NCBI GenBank assembly: GCA_933228895.1
Contig: OW121858.1
Location: 34,929,859 to 34,993,858, forward strand
Origin: Platycnemis pennipes
Lineage: Eukaryota; Arthropoda; Insecta; Odonata; Platycnemididae
DNA: 64,000 nucleotides
Direction: 5' to 3'
In this document: positions 34,750 to 47,900 of the stretch, one piece after another
Numbering within the stretch: position 1 is the first letter of the stretch
How the letters are laid out: each line of letters begins with the position of its first letter
The notes under the pieces: generated by a model
The model's input: the letters and a program-made list of their open reading frames with translations, nothing else
Databases searched by the model: none
Told to the model about the DNA's origin: nothing
Made by a program: the position numbers and the translations under genes

Positions 34750-37700
34750 TTTTAAGCAGAATAATGCACACTCTTGGAGACGCATAGCAATGGAAGACTA
34801 AAATGAAATGGTTTGTGAGTTATTTCACTTTTTCCTAGAGGAACTAATTAGTACTCATCGTGGAAAGGGTCGACCTACATGATCCGTCAAGAACAAGAAA
34901 AATTTCTTATTTAAAGGAGTTTTTGGTATGCTTGTAATTTTAAGCAGAATTAAGCACTCTCCTGAAGACGCATAGCAATGAAGGACTAAAATGAAATGGT
35001 TTGTGAGTTATTTCACTTTTCCCTATGAGGAACTAATTAGTACTCATCGTGGAAAGGGTCGACCTACATGATCCCTCAAGAACAAGAAAATTTTCTTATT
35101 TGAAGGAAGTCTTTGGTTAGTTTGTAATTTTAAGAATAATTAAGCACTCTCCTGGAGACGCATAGCAATGAGGGACTAAAATGAAATGGTTTGTGAGTTA
35201 TTTCACTTTTCCCCCAAGGGAACTAATTAGTACTCATCGTGGTAAGGGTCGACCTACATGATCCCTCAAGAATAAGAAAATTTTCTTATTTAAAGGAAGT
35301 CTTTGGTTAGTTTGTAATTTTAAGCAGAATTAAGCACTCTCCTGGAGACGCATAGCAATGAAGGACTAAAATGAAGTGGTTTGTAAGTTATTTCACTTTT
35401 CCCTAGAGGAACCAAAAAGTACTCATCGTGGAAAGGGTCGACCTACATGATCCCTCAAGAACAAGAAAATTTTCTTATTTAAAGGAAGTCTTTGGTTAGT
35501 TTGTAATTTTAAGCAGAATTAAGGACTCTCCTGGAGACGCATAGCAATGAAGGACTAAAATGAAATGGTTTGTGAGTTATTTCACTTTTCCCTAAGGGAA
35601 CTAATTAGTAGTCATCGTAAAAAGGGTCGACCAACATAATTTCTCAAGAACAAGAAAATTTTCTTATATAAAGGTAGTCTTTGGTTAGTTTGTAATTTTA
35701 AGCAGAATTTGGCACTCTCCTGGAGACGCAAAGCAATGAAGGATTAAAATGAAATGGTTTGTGAGTTATATCACTTTTCCCTAGGGGAACTAATTAGTAC
35801 TCATCGTGGAAAGGGTCGAACTACATGATCCCTCAAGAACAAGAAAATTTTCTTATTTAAAGCAAGTCTTTGGTTAGTTTGTAATTTTAAGCAGAATAAA
35901 GCACTCTCCTGGAGACGCAAAGCAATGAAGGACTAAAATGAAATGGTTTGTGAGTTATTTCACTTTTCCCGCAGGGGAACTAATTAGTACTCATCGTGCA
36001 AAGAGTCGACCTACATGATCCCTTAAGAACAAGAAAATTTTCTTATTTTAAGGAAGTCTTTGGTTAGTTTGTAATTTAAAGCAGAATAAAGCACTCTCCT
36101 GGAGACGCAAACCAATGAAGGACTAAAATGAAATGGTTTGTGAGTTATTTACTTTTCCCTAGGGGAACTAATTAGTACTCATCGTGGAAAGGGTCGACCT
36201 ACATGATCCCTCAAGTACAAGTAAATTTTCTTATTTAAAGGAAGTTTTGGTTAGTTTGTAATTTTAAGCAGAATAAAGCACTCTCCTGGAGACGCAAAGC
36301 AATGAAGGACTAAAATGAAATGGTTTGTGAGTTATTTTACTTTTCCCTAGGGGAACTAATTAGTAGTCATCGTGGAAAGGGTCGACCTTCATGTTCCCTC
36401 AAGAACAAGAAAATTTTCTTATTTAAAGGAAGTCTTTGGTTAGTTTGTAATTTTAAGCAGAATTAAGCACTCTCCTGGAGAGGCATAAAAATGAAGGACT
36501 AAAATGAAATGGTTTGTGAGTTATTTCACTTTTCCCTAGGGGAACTAATTAGTACTCATCGTGGAAAGGGTCGACCTACATGATCCCTCAAGAACAAGAA
36601 AATTTTCTTATTAAAGGAGATCTTTGGTTAGTTTGTAATTTTATGCAGAATAAAGCACTCTCCTGGAGACGCATGGCAATGAATGACTAAAATGAGATTG
36701 TTTGTGAGTTATTTCACCTTTCCCTAGGGGAACTAATTAGTACTCATCGTGGAAAGGGTCGACCTACATGATCCCTCAAGAACAAGAAAATTTTCTTATT
36801 TAAAGCAAGTCTTTGGTTAGTTTGTAATTTTAAGCAGAATAAAGCACTCTCCTGGAGACGCAAAGCAATGAAGGACTAAAATGAAATGGTTTGTGAGTTA
36901 TTTCACTTTTCCCGCAGGGGAACTAATTAGTACTCATCGTGGAAAGGGTCGACCTACATGATCCCTCAAGAACAAGAAAATGTTCTATTTTAAATGAAGT
37001 CTTTGGTTAGTTTGTAATTTTAAGCAGAATTAAGCACTCTCCTGGAGACGCATAGCAATGAAGGACTAAAATGAAATGGTTTGTGAGTTATTTCACTTTA
37101 CCCTAAGGGAACTAATTAGTACTCATCGTGGAAAGGGTCGACCTTCATGATCCCTAAAGAACAAGAAAATTTTCTTATTTAGAGGAAGTCTTTGGTTATG
37201 TTGTAATTTTAAGCAGAATTAAGCACTCTCCTGGAGACGCATAGCAATGAAGGACTAAAATGCAATGGTTTGTGAGTTATTTCACTTTTCCCTAGGGGAA
37301 CTAATTAGTACTCATCGTGGAAAGGGTTGACCTACATGATCCCTCAAGAACAAGAAAATTTTCTTATTTAAAGGAAGTTTTGGTTTGTTTGTAATTTTAA
37401 GCAGAATTAAGCACTCTCCTGAAGACGCATAGCAATGAAGGACTAAAATGAAATGGTTTGTGAGTTATTTCACTTTTTCCTATGAGGAACTAATTAGTAC
37501 TCATCGTGGAAAGGGTCGACCTACATGATCCCTCAAGAACAAGAAAATTTTCTTATTTAAAGGAAGTCTTTGGTTAGTTTGTAATTTTAAGCAGAATTAA
37601 GCACTCTCCTGGAGACGCATAGCAATGAGGGACTAAAATGAAATGGTTTGTGAGTTATTTCACTTTTCCCCCAAGGGAACTAATTAGTACTCATCGTGGT

Positions 37701-39450
37701 AAGGGTCGACCTACATGATCCCTCAAGAATAAGAAAATTTTCTTATTTAAAGGAAGTCTTTGGTTAGTTTGTAATTGTAAGCAGAATTAAGCACTCTCCT
37801 GGAGATGCATAGCAATGAAGGACTAAAATGAAATGGTTTGTAAGTTATTTCACTTTTCCCTAGAGGAACCAAAAAGTACTCATCGTGGAAAGGGTCGACC
37901 TACATGATCCCTCAAGAACAAGAAAATTTTCTTATTTAAAGGAAGTCTTTGGTTAGTTTGTAATTTTAAGCAGAATTAAGCACTCTCCTGGAGACGCATA
38001 GCAATGAGGGACTAAAATGAAATGGTTTGTGAGTTATTTCACTTTTCCCACAAGGGAACTAATTAGTACTCATCGTGGTAAGGGTCGACCTACATGATCC
38101 CTCAAGAATAAGAAAATTTTCTTATTTAAAGGAAGTCTTTGGTTAGTTTGTAATTTTAAGCAGAATTAAGCACTCTCCTGGAGACGCATAGCAATGAAGG
38201 ACTAAAATGAAATGGTTTGTAAGTTATTTCACTTTTCCCTAGAGGAACCAATAAGTACTCATCGTGGAAAGGGTCGACATACATGATCCCTCAAGAACAA
38301 GAAAATTTTCTTATTTAAAGGAAGTCTTTGGTTAGTTTGTAATTTTAAGCAGAATTAAGCACTCTCCTGGAGACGCATAGCAATGAAGGACTAAAATGAA
38401 ATGGTTTGTGAGATATTTACTTTTCCCTAGGGGAACTAATTAGTACTCATCGTGGAAAGGGTCGACCGACATGATCCCTCAGGAACAAGAAAATTTTCTT
38501 ATTTAAAGGAAGTCTTTGGTTAGTTTGTAATTTTAAGCAGAATTAAGGACTCTCCTGGAGACGCATAGCAATGAAGGACTAAAATGAAATGGTTTGTGAG
38601 TTATTTCACTTTTCCCTAGGGGAACTAATTAGTAGTCATCGTGGAAAGGGTCGACCAACATAATTTCTCAAGAACAAGAAAATTTTCTTATTTAAAGGAA
38701 GTCTTTGGTTAGTTTGTAATTTTAAGCAGAATTAGGCACTCTCCTGGAGACGCATAGCAATGAAGAACTAAAATGAAATGGTTTGTGAGTTATTTCACTT
38801 TTCCCTACGGGAACTAATTAGTACTCATCGTGGAAAGGGTCGACCTACATGATCCCTCAAGAACAAGAAAATTTTCTTATTTAAAGGAAGTCTTTGGTTA
38901 GTTTGTAATTTTAAGCAGAATTAAGCACTCTCCTGGAGACACATAGCAATGAAGGACTAAAATGACATGGTTTGTGAGTTATATCACTTTTCCCTAGGGG
39001 AACTAATTAGTACACATCGTGGAAAGGGTAAACTACATGATCCCTCAAGAACAAGAAAATTTTCTTATTTAAAGCAAGTCTTTGGTTAGTTTGTAATTTT
39101 AAGCAGAATAAAGCACTCTCCTGGAGACGGAAAGCAATGAAGGACTAAAATGAAATGGTTTGTGAGTTATTTCACTTTTCCCTAAGGGAACTAATTAGTA
39201 CTCATCGTGGAAAGGGTCGACCTACATGATCCCTCAAGAACAAGAAAATTTTCTTATTAAAAGGAAGTCTTCGGTTAGTTTGTAATTATAAGCAGAATTA
39301 AGCACTCTCCTGGAGACGCATAGCAATGAAGGACTAAAATGAATTGGTTTGTGAGTTATATCACTTTTCCCTGGGGGAACTAATTAGTACTCATCGTGGA
39401 AAAAATCGACCTACATGATCCCTCAAGAACAAGAAAAGTTTATTATTTAA
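34750..39450 (+). repeat. 25-monomer HOR copy, first of a tandem series
   Basis: The start marker (GCACACTCTTGG with TGGAAGAC, 34,766) recurs at 39,491, 4,725 bp or 25 monomers later. Inside, the offset to the next copy grows to 5,104 bp (GAGAGGCAT at 36,478 and 41,582) and then 5,293 bp (GTAATTGTAAGC at 37,773 and 43,066). This copy therefore lacks three monomers relative to the next: two near 35,510 and one near 36,985. The right part (37.39-38.9 kb) carries the GAATAAG dyad type, the AGATGCAT type and the CCAACATAATTTCTC type in the same order as later copies. Confidence 0.75.
36961..37010 (+). other. Single-monomer deletion junction
   Basis: In the copies at 26.94-27.17 and 42.07-42.29 kb, a monomer ending GAAAATGTTCTTATTTAAAGG is followed by the CTGGTAACGC monomer, ending GAAAATTTTCTATTTTAAATG. 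Here the two tails are fused as AAAATGTTCTATTTTAAATG and the monomer between is gone. The offset to copy 1 changes from 10,014 to 9,825 bp, exactly 189. The crossover lies inside the shared TTCT of the dyad element. Confidence 0.88.
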
Positions 39451-42400
39451 AGAAAGTCTTTCGTTAGTTTGTAATTTTAAGCAGAATAATGCACACTCTT
39501 GGAGACGCATAGCAATGGAAGACTAAAATGAAATGGTTTGTGAGTTATTTCATTTTTTCCTAGAGGAACTAATTAGTACTCATCGTGGAAAGGGTCGACC
39601 TACATGATCCGTCAAGAACAAGAAAAATTTCTTATTTAAAGGAGTTTTTGGTTGGCTTGTAATTTTAAGCAGAATTAAGCACTCTCCTGAAGACGCATAG
39701 CAATGAAGGACTAAAATGAAATGGTTTGTGAGTTATTTCACTTTTCCCTATGAGGAACTAATTAGTACTCATCGTGGAAAGGGTCGACCTACATGATCCC
39801 TCAAGAACAAGAAAATTTTCTTATTTGAAGGAAGTCTTTGGTTAGTTTGTAATTTTAAGAATAATTAAGCACTCTCCTGGAGACGCATAGCAATGAGGGA
39901 CTAAAATGAAATGGTTTGTGAGTTATTTCACTTTTCCCCCAAGGGAACTAATTAGTACTCATCGTGGTAAGGGTCGACCTACATGATCCCTCAAGAATAA
40001 GAAAATTTTCTTATTTAAAGGAAGTCTTTGGTTAGTTTGTAATTTTAAGCAGAATTAAGCACTCTCCTGGAGACGCATAGCAATGAAGGACTAAAATGAA
40101 GTGGTTTGTAAGTTATTTCACTTTTCCCTAGAGGAACCAAAAAGTACTCATCGTGGAAAGGGTCGACCTACATGATCCCTCAAGAACAAGAAAATTTTCT
40201 TATTTAAAGGAAGTCTTTGGTTAGTTTGTAATTTTAAGCAGAATTAAGCACTCTCCTGGAGACGCATAGCATTGAGGGACTAAAATGAAATGGTTTGTGA
40301 GTTATTTCACTTTTACCACAAGGGAACTAATTAGTACTCATCGTGGTAAGGGTCGACCTACATGATCCCTCAAGAATAAGAAAATTTTCTTATTTAAAGG
40401 AAGTCTTTGGTTAGTTTGTAATTTTAAGCAGAATTAAGCACTCTCCTGGAGACGCATAGCAATGAAGGTCTAAAATGAAATGGTTTGTAAGTTATTTCAC
40501 TTTTCCCTAGAGGAACCAATAAGTACTCGTCGTGGAAAGGGTTGACCTACATGATCCCTCAAGAACAAGAAAATTTTCTTATTTAAAGGAAGTCTTTGGT
40601 TAGTTTGTAATTTTAAGCAGAATTAAGGACTCTCCTGGAGACGCATAGCAATGAAGGACTAAAATGAAATGGTTTGTGAGTTATTTCACTTTTCCCTAGG
40701 GGAACTAATTAGTAGTCATCGTAAAAAGGGTCGACCAACATAATTTCTCAAGAACAAGAAAATTTTCTTATATAAAGGTAGTCTTTGGTTAGTTTGCAAT
40801 TTTAAGCAGAATTTGGCACTCTCCTGGAGACGCAAAGCAATGAAGGATTAAAATGAAATGGTTTGTGAGTTATATCACTTTTCCCTAGGGGAACTAATTA
40901 GTACTCATCGTGGAAAGGGTCGAACTACATGATCCCTCAAGAACAAGAAAATTTTCTTATTTAAAGCAAGTCTTTGGTTAGTTTGTAATTTTAAGCAGAA
41001 TAAAGCACTCTCCTGGAGACGCAAAGCAATGAAGGACTAAAATGAAATGGTTTGTGAGTTATTTCACTTTTCCCGCAGGGGAACTAATTAGTACTCATCG
41101 TGCAAAGAGTCGACCTACATGATCCCTTAAGAACAAGAAAATTTTCTTATTTTAAGGAAGTCTTTGGTTAGTTTGTAATTTAAAGCAGAATAAAGCACTC
41201 TCCTGGAGACGCAAACCAATGAAGGACTAAAATGAAATGGTTTGTGAGTTATTTACTTTTCCCTAGGGGAACTAATTAGTACTCATCGTGGAAAGGGTCG
41301 ACCTACATGATCCCTCAAGTACAAGTAAATTTTCTTATTTAAAGGAAGTTTTGGTTAGTTTGTAATTTTAAGCAGAATAAAGCACTCTCCTGGAGACGCA
41401 AAGCAATGAAGGATTAAAATGAAATGGTTTGTGAGTTATTTTACTTTTCCCTAGGGGAACTAATTAGTAGTCATCGTGGAAAGGGTCGACCTTCATGTTC
41501 CCTCAAGAACAAGAAAATTTTCTTATTTAAAGGAAGTCTTTGGTTAGTTTGTAATTTTAAGCAGAATTAAGCACTCTCCTGGAGAGGCATAAAAATGAAG
41601 GACTAAAATGAAATGGTTTGTGAGTTATTTCACTTTTCCCTAGGGGAACTAATTAGTACTCATCGTGGAAAGGGTCGACCTACATGATCCCTCAAGAACA
41701 AGAAAATTTTCTTATTAAAGGAGATCTTTGGTTAGTTTGTAATTTTATGCAGAATAAAGCACTCTCCTGGAGACGCATGGCAATGAATGACTAAAATGAG
41801 ATTGTTTGTGAGTTATTTCACCTTTCCCTAGGGGAACTAATTAGTACTCATCGTGGAAAGGGTCGACCTACATGATCCCTCAAGAACAAGAAAATTTTCT
41901 TATTTAAAGCAAGTCTTTGGTTAGTTTGTAATTTTAAGCAGAATAAAGCACTCTCCTGGAGACGCAAAGCAATGAAGGACTAAAATGAAATGGTTTGTGA
42001 GTTATTTCACTTTTCCCGCAGGGGAACTAATTAGTACTCATCGTGGAAAGGGTCGACCTACATGATCCCTCAAGAACAAGAAAATGTTCTTATTTAAAGG
42101 AAGTCTTTGGTTAGTTTGTAATTTTATGCAGAATAAAGCACTCTCCTGGTAACGCATAGCAATGAAGGACTAAAATGAAATGGTTTGTGAGTTATTTCAC
42201 TTTTCCCTAGGGGAACTAATTAGTACTCATCGTGGAAAGGGTCGACTTACATGATCCCTCAAGAACAAGAAAATTTTCTATTTTAAATGAAGTCTTTGGT
42301 TAGTTTGTAATTTTAAGCAGAATTAAGCACTCTCCTGGAGACGCATAGCAATGAAGGACTAAAATGAAATGGTTTGTGAGTTATTTCACTTTTCCCTAAG

Positions 42401-44913
42401 GGAACTAATTAGTACTCATCGTGGAAAGGGTCGACCTTCATGATCCCTAAAGAACAAGAAAATTTTCTTATTTAGAGGAAGTCTTTGGTTATGTTGTAAT
42501 TTTAAGCAGAATTAAGCACTCTCCTGGAGACGCATAGCAATGAAGGACTAAAATGAAATGGTTTGTGAGTTATTTCACTTTTCCCTAGGGGAACTAATTA
42601 GTACTCATCGTGGAAAGGGTCGACCTACATGATCCCTCAAGAACAAGAAAATTTTCTTATTTAAAGGAAGTTTTGGTTTGTTTGTAATTTTAAGCAGAAT
42701 TAAGCACTCTCCTGGAGACGCATAGCAATGAAGGACTAAAATGAAATGGTATGTGAGTTATTTCACTTTTTCCTATGAGGAACTAATTAGTACTCATCGT
42801 GGAAAGGGTCGACCTACATGATCCCTCAAGAACAAGAAAATTTTCTTATTTAAAGGAAGTCTTTGGTTAGTTTGTAATTTTAAGCAGAATTAAGCACTCT
42901 CCTGGAGACGCATAGCAATGAGGGACTAAAATGAAATGGTTTGTGAGTTATTTCACTTTTCCCCCAAGGGAACTAATTAGTACTCATCGTGGTAAGGGTC
43001 GACCTACATGATCCCTCAAGAATAAGAAAATTTTCTTATTTAAAGGAAGTCTTTGGTTAGTTTGTAATTGTAAGCAGAATTAAGCACTCTCCTGGAGATG
43101 CATAGCAATGAAGGACTAAAATGAAATGGTTTGTAAGTTATTTCACTTTTCCCTAGAGGAACCAAAAAGTACTCATCGTGGAAAGGGTCGACCTACATGA
43201 TCCCTCTAGAACAAGAAAATTTTCTTATTTAAAGGAAGTCTTTGGTTAGTTTGTAATTTTAAGCAGAATTAAGCACTCTCCTTGAGACGCATAGCAATGA
43301 GGGACTAAAATGAAATGGTTTGTGAGTTATTTCACTTTTATCACAAGGGAACTAATTAGTACTCATCGTGGTAAGGGTCGACCTACATGATCCCTCAAGA
43401 ATAAGAAAATTTTCTTATTTAAAGGAAGTCTTTGGTTAGTTTGTAATTTTAAGCAGAATTAAGCACTCTCCTGGAGACGCATAGCAATGAAGGACTAAAA
43501 TGAAATGGTTTGTAAGTTATTTCACTTTTCCCTAGAGGAACCAATAAGTACTCATCGTGGAAAGGGTCGACATACATGATCCCTCAAGAACAAGAAAATT
43601 TTCTTATTTAAAGGAAGTCTTTGGTTAGTTTGTAATTTTAAGCAGAATTAAGCACTCTCCTGGAGACGCATTACAATGAAGGACTAAAATGAAATGGTTT
43701 GTGAGTTATTTCACTTTTCCCTAGGGGAACTAATTAGTATTCATCGTGGAAAGGGTCGACCTACATGATCCCTCAGGAACAAGAAAATTTTCTTATTTAA
43801 AGGAAGTCTTTGGTTAGTTTGTAATTTTAAGCAGAATTAAGGACTCTCCTGGAGACGCATAGCAACGAAGGACTAAAATGAAATGGTTTGTGAGTTATTT
43901 CACTTTTCCCTAGGGGAACTAATTAGTAGTCATCGTGGAAAGGGTCGACCAACATAATTTCTCAAGAACAAGAAAATTTTCTTATTTAAAGGAAGTCTTT
44001 GGTTAGTTTGTAATTTTAAGCAGAATTAGGCACTCTCCTGGAGACGCATAGCAATGAAGGACTAAAATGAAATGGTTTGTGAGTTATTTCACCTTTCCCT
44101 AGGGGAACTAATTAGTTCTCATCGTGGAAAGGGTCGACCTACATGATCCCTCAAGAACAAGAAAATTTTCTTATTTAAAGGAAGTCTTTGGTTAGTTTGT
44201 AATTTTAAGCAGAATAAAGCACTCTCCTGGAGACACATAGCAATGAAGGACCTAAATGACATGGTTTGTGAGTTAATTCACTTTTCCCTAAGGGAACTAA
44301 TTAGTACTCATCGTGGAAAGGGTCGAACTACATGATCCCTCAAGAACAAGAAAATTTTCTTATTTAAAGCAAGTCTTTGTTTAGTTTGTAATTTTAAGCA
44401 GAATAAAGCACTCTCCTGGAGACGCAAAGCAATGAAGGACTAAAATGAAATGGTTTGTGAGTTATTTCACTTTTCCCTAAGGGAACTAATTAGTACTCAT
44501 CGTGGAAAGGGTCGACCTACATGATCCCTCAAGAACAAGAAAATTTTCTTATTTAAAGGAAGTCTTTGGTTAGTTTGTAATTTTAAGCAGAATAAAGCAC
44601 TCTCCTGGAGACGCAAAGCAATGAAGGACTAAAATGAAATGGTTTGTGAGTTATTTCACTTTTCCCTAGGGGGACTAATTAGTACTCATCGTGGAAAGGG
44701 TCGACCTACATGATCCCTCAAGAACAAGAAAATGTTCTTATTCAAAGGAAGTCTTTGGTTAGTTTGTAATTTTATGCAGAATAAAGCACTCTCCTGGTAA
44801 CGCATAGCAATGAAGGACTAAAATGAAATGGTTTGTGAGTTATTTCACTTTTCCCTAGGGGAACTAATTAGTACTCATCGTGGAAAGGGTCGACCTACAT
44901 GATCCCTCAAAAA
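39450..44913 (+). repeat. HOR copy with the fullest monomer set (about 29 monomers)
   Basis: This is the most complete version of the 34.75-kb unit; it keeps GCATTGAGGG (40,269) and the CTGGTAACGC monomer (about 42,145). Its segment 40,566-44,913 is then repeated directly with a 4,348-bp period (23 monomers): GGACTCTCC at 40,627 and 44,975, GAGAGGCAT at 41,582 and 45,930, and GCATTACAATG at 43,668 and 48,016. Confidence 0.8.
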
Positions 44914-47900
44914 CAAGAAAATTTTCTTATTTAAAGGAAGTCTTTGGTTAGTTTGTAATTTTAAGCAGAATTAAGGACTCTCCTGGAGACGCATAGCAAT
45001 GAAGGACTAAAATGAAATGGTTTGTGAGTTATTTCACTTTTCCCTAGGGGAACTAATTAGTAGTCATCGTAAAAAGGGTCGACCAACATAATTTCTCAAG
45101 AACAAGAAAATTTTCTTATATAAAGGTAGTCTTTGGTTAGTTTGCAATTTTAAGCAGAATTTGGCACTCTCCTGGAGACGCAAAGCAATGAAGGATTAAA
45201 ATGAAATGGTTTGTGAGTTATATCACTTTTCCCTAGGGGAACTAATTAGTACTCATCGTGGAAAGGGTCGAACTACATGATCCCTCAAGAACAAGAAAAT
45301 TTTCTTATTTAAAGCAAGTCTTTGGTTAGTTTGTAATTTTAAGCAGAATAAAGCACTCTCCTGGAGACGCAAAGCAATGAAGGACTAAAATGAAATGGTT
45401 TGTGAGTTATTTCACTTTTCCCGCAGGGGAACTAATTAGTACTCATCGTGCAAAGAGTCGACCTACATGATCCCTTAAGAACAAGAAAATTTTCTTATTT
45501 TAAGGAAGTCTTTGGTTAGTTTGTAATTTAAAGCAGAATAAAGCACTCTCCTGGAGACGCAAACCAATGAAGGACTAAAATGAAATGGTTTGTGAGTTAT
45601 TTACTTTTCCCTAGGGGAACTAATTAGTACTCATCGTGGAAAGGGTCGACCTACATGATCCCTCAAGTACAAGTAAATTTTCTTATTTAAAGGAAGTTTT
45701 GGTTAGTTTGTAATTTTAAGCAGAATAAAGCACTCTCCTGGAGACGCAAAGCAATGAAGGATTAAAATGAAATGGTTTGTGAGTTATTTTACTTTTCCCT
45801 AGGGGAACTAATTAGTAGTCATCGTGGAAAGGGTCGACCTTCATGTTCCCTCAAGAACAAGAAAATTTTCTTATTTAAAGGAAGTCTTTGGTTAGTTTGT
45901 AATTTTAAGCAGAATTAAGCACTCTCCTGGAGAGGCATAAAAATGAAGGACTAAAATGAAATGGTTTGTGAGTTATTTCACTTTTCCCTAGGGGAACTAA
46001 TTAGTACTCATCGTGGAAAGGGTCGACCTACATGATCCCTCAAGAACAAGAAAATTTTCTTATTAAAGGAGATCTTTGGTTAGTTTGTAATTTTATGCAG
46101 AATAAAGCACTCTCCTGGAGACGCATGGCAATGAATGACTAAAATGAGATTGTTTGTGAGTTATTTCACCTTTCCCTAGGGGAACTAATTAGTACTCATC
46201 GTGGAAAGGGTCGACCTACATGATCCCTCAAGAACAAGAAAATTTTCTTATTTAAAGCAAGTCTTTGGTTAGTTTGTAATTTTAAGCAGAATAAAGCACT
46301 CTCCTGGAGACGCAAAGCAATGAAGGACTAAAATGAAATGGTTTGTGAGTTATTTCACTTTTCCCGCAGGGGAACTAATTAGTACTCATCGTGGAAAGGG
46401 TCGACCTACATGATCCCTCAAGAACAAGAAAATGTTCTTATTTAAAGGAAGTCTTTGGTTAGTTTGTAATTTTATGCAGAATAAAGCACTCTCCTGGTAA
46501 CGCATAGCAATGAAGGACTAAAATGAAATGGTTTGTGAGTTATTTCACTTTTCCCTAGGGGAACTAATTAGTACTCATCGTGGAAAGGGTCGACTTACAT
46601 GATCCCTCAAGAACAAGAAAATTTTCTATTTTAAATGAAGTCTTTGGTTAGTTTGTAATTTTAAGCAGAATTAAGCACTCTCCTGGAGACGCATAGCAAT
46701 GAAGGACTAAAATGAAATGGTTTGTGAGTTATTTCACTTTTCCCTAAGGGAACTAATTAGTACTCATCGTGGAAAGGGTCGACCTTCATGATCCCTAAAG
46801 AACAAGAAAATTTTCTTATTTAGAGGAAGTCTTTGGTTATGTTGTAATTTTAAGCAGAATTAAGCACTCTCCTGGAGACGCATAGCAATGAAGGACTAAA
46901 ATGAAATGGTTTGTGAGTTATTTCACTTTTCCCTAGGGGAACTAATTAGTACTCATCGTGGAAAGGGTCGACCTACATGATCCCTCAAGAACAAGAAAAT
47001 TTTCTTATTTAAAGGAAGTTTTGGTTTGTTTGTAATTTTAAGCAGAATTAAGCACTCTCCTGGAGACGCATAGCAATGAAGGACTAAAATGAAATGGTAT
47101 GTGAGTTATTTCACTTTTTCCTATGAGGAACTAATTAGTACTCATCGTGGAAAGGGTCGGCCTACATGATCCCTCAAGAACAAGAAAATTTTCTTATTTA
47201 AAGGAAGTCTTTGGTTAGTTTGTAATTTTAAGCAGAATTAAGCACTCTCCTGGAGACGCATAGCAATGAGGGACTAAAATGAAATGGTTTGTGAGTTATT
47301 TCACTTTTCCCCCAAGGGAACTAATTAGTACTCATCGTGGTAAGGGTCGACCTACATGATCCCTCAAGAATAAGAAAATTTTCTTATTTAAAGGAAGTCT
47401 TTGGTTAGTTTGTAATTGTAAGCAGAATTAAGCACTCTCCTGGAGATGCATAGCAATGAAGGACTAAAATGAAATGGTTTGTAAGTTATTTCACTTTTCC
47501 CTAGAGGAACCAAAAAGTACTCATCGTGGAAAGGGTCGACCTACATGATCCCTCTAGAACAAGAAAATTTTCTTATTTAAAGGAAGTCTTTGGTTAGTTT
47601 GTAATTTTAAGCAGAATTAAGCACTCTCCTTGAGACGCATAGCAATGAGGGACTAAAATGAAATGGTTTGTGAGTTATTTCACTTTTATCACAAGGGAAC
47701 TAATTAGTACTCATCGTGGTAAGGGTCGACCTACATGATCCCTCAAGAATAAGAAAATTTTCTTATTTAAAGGAAGTCTTTGGTTAGTTTGTAATTTTAA
47801 GCAGAATTAAGCACTCTCCTGGAGACGCATAGCAATGAAGGACTAAAATGAAATGGTTTGTAAGTTATTTCACTTTTCCCTAGAGGAACCAATAAGTACT

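Larger units (their letters stand above)
27439..37263 (+). repeat. Segmental block, copy 2, shortened to 52 monomers (9,825 bp)
   Basis: The offset to copy 1 falls in steps: 13,987 bp up to about 31.5 kb, 13,608 by 32,029 (two monomers lost), 10,392 by about 34.2 kb (one whole 17-monomer HOR absent), 10,014 by 35,523 (two more lost) and 9,825 by 37,196 (one more lost). The sum 379+3,216+378+189 equals the difference in length. All changes are whole numbers of monomers and keep the repeat phase. The single 17-mer may be the ancestral state, with copy 1 having gained its second. Confidence 0.85.
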
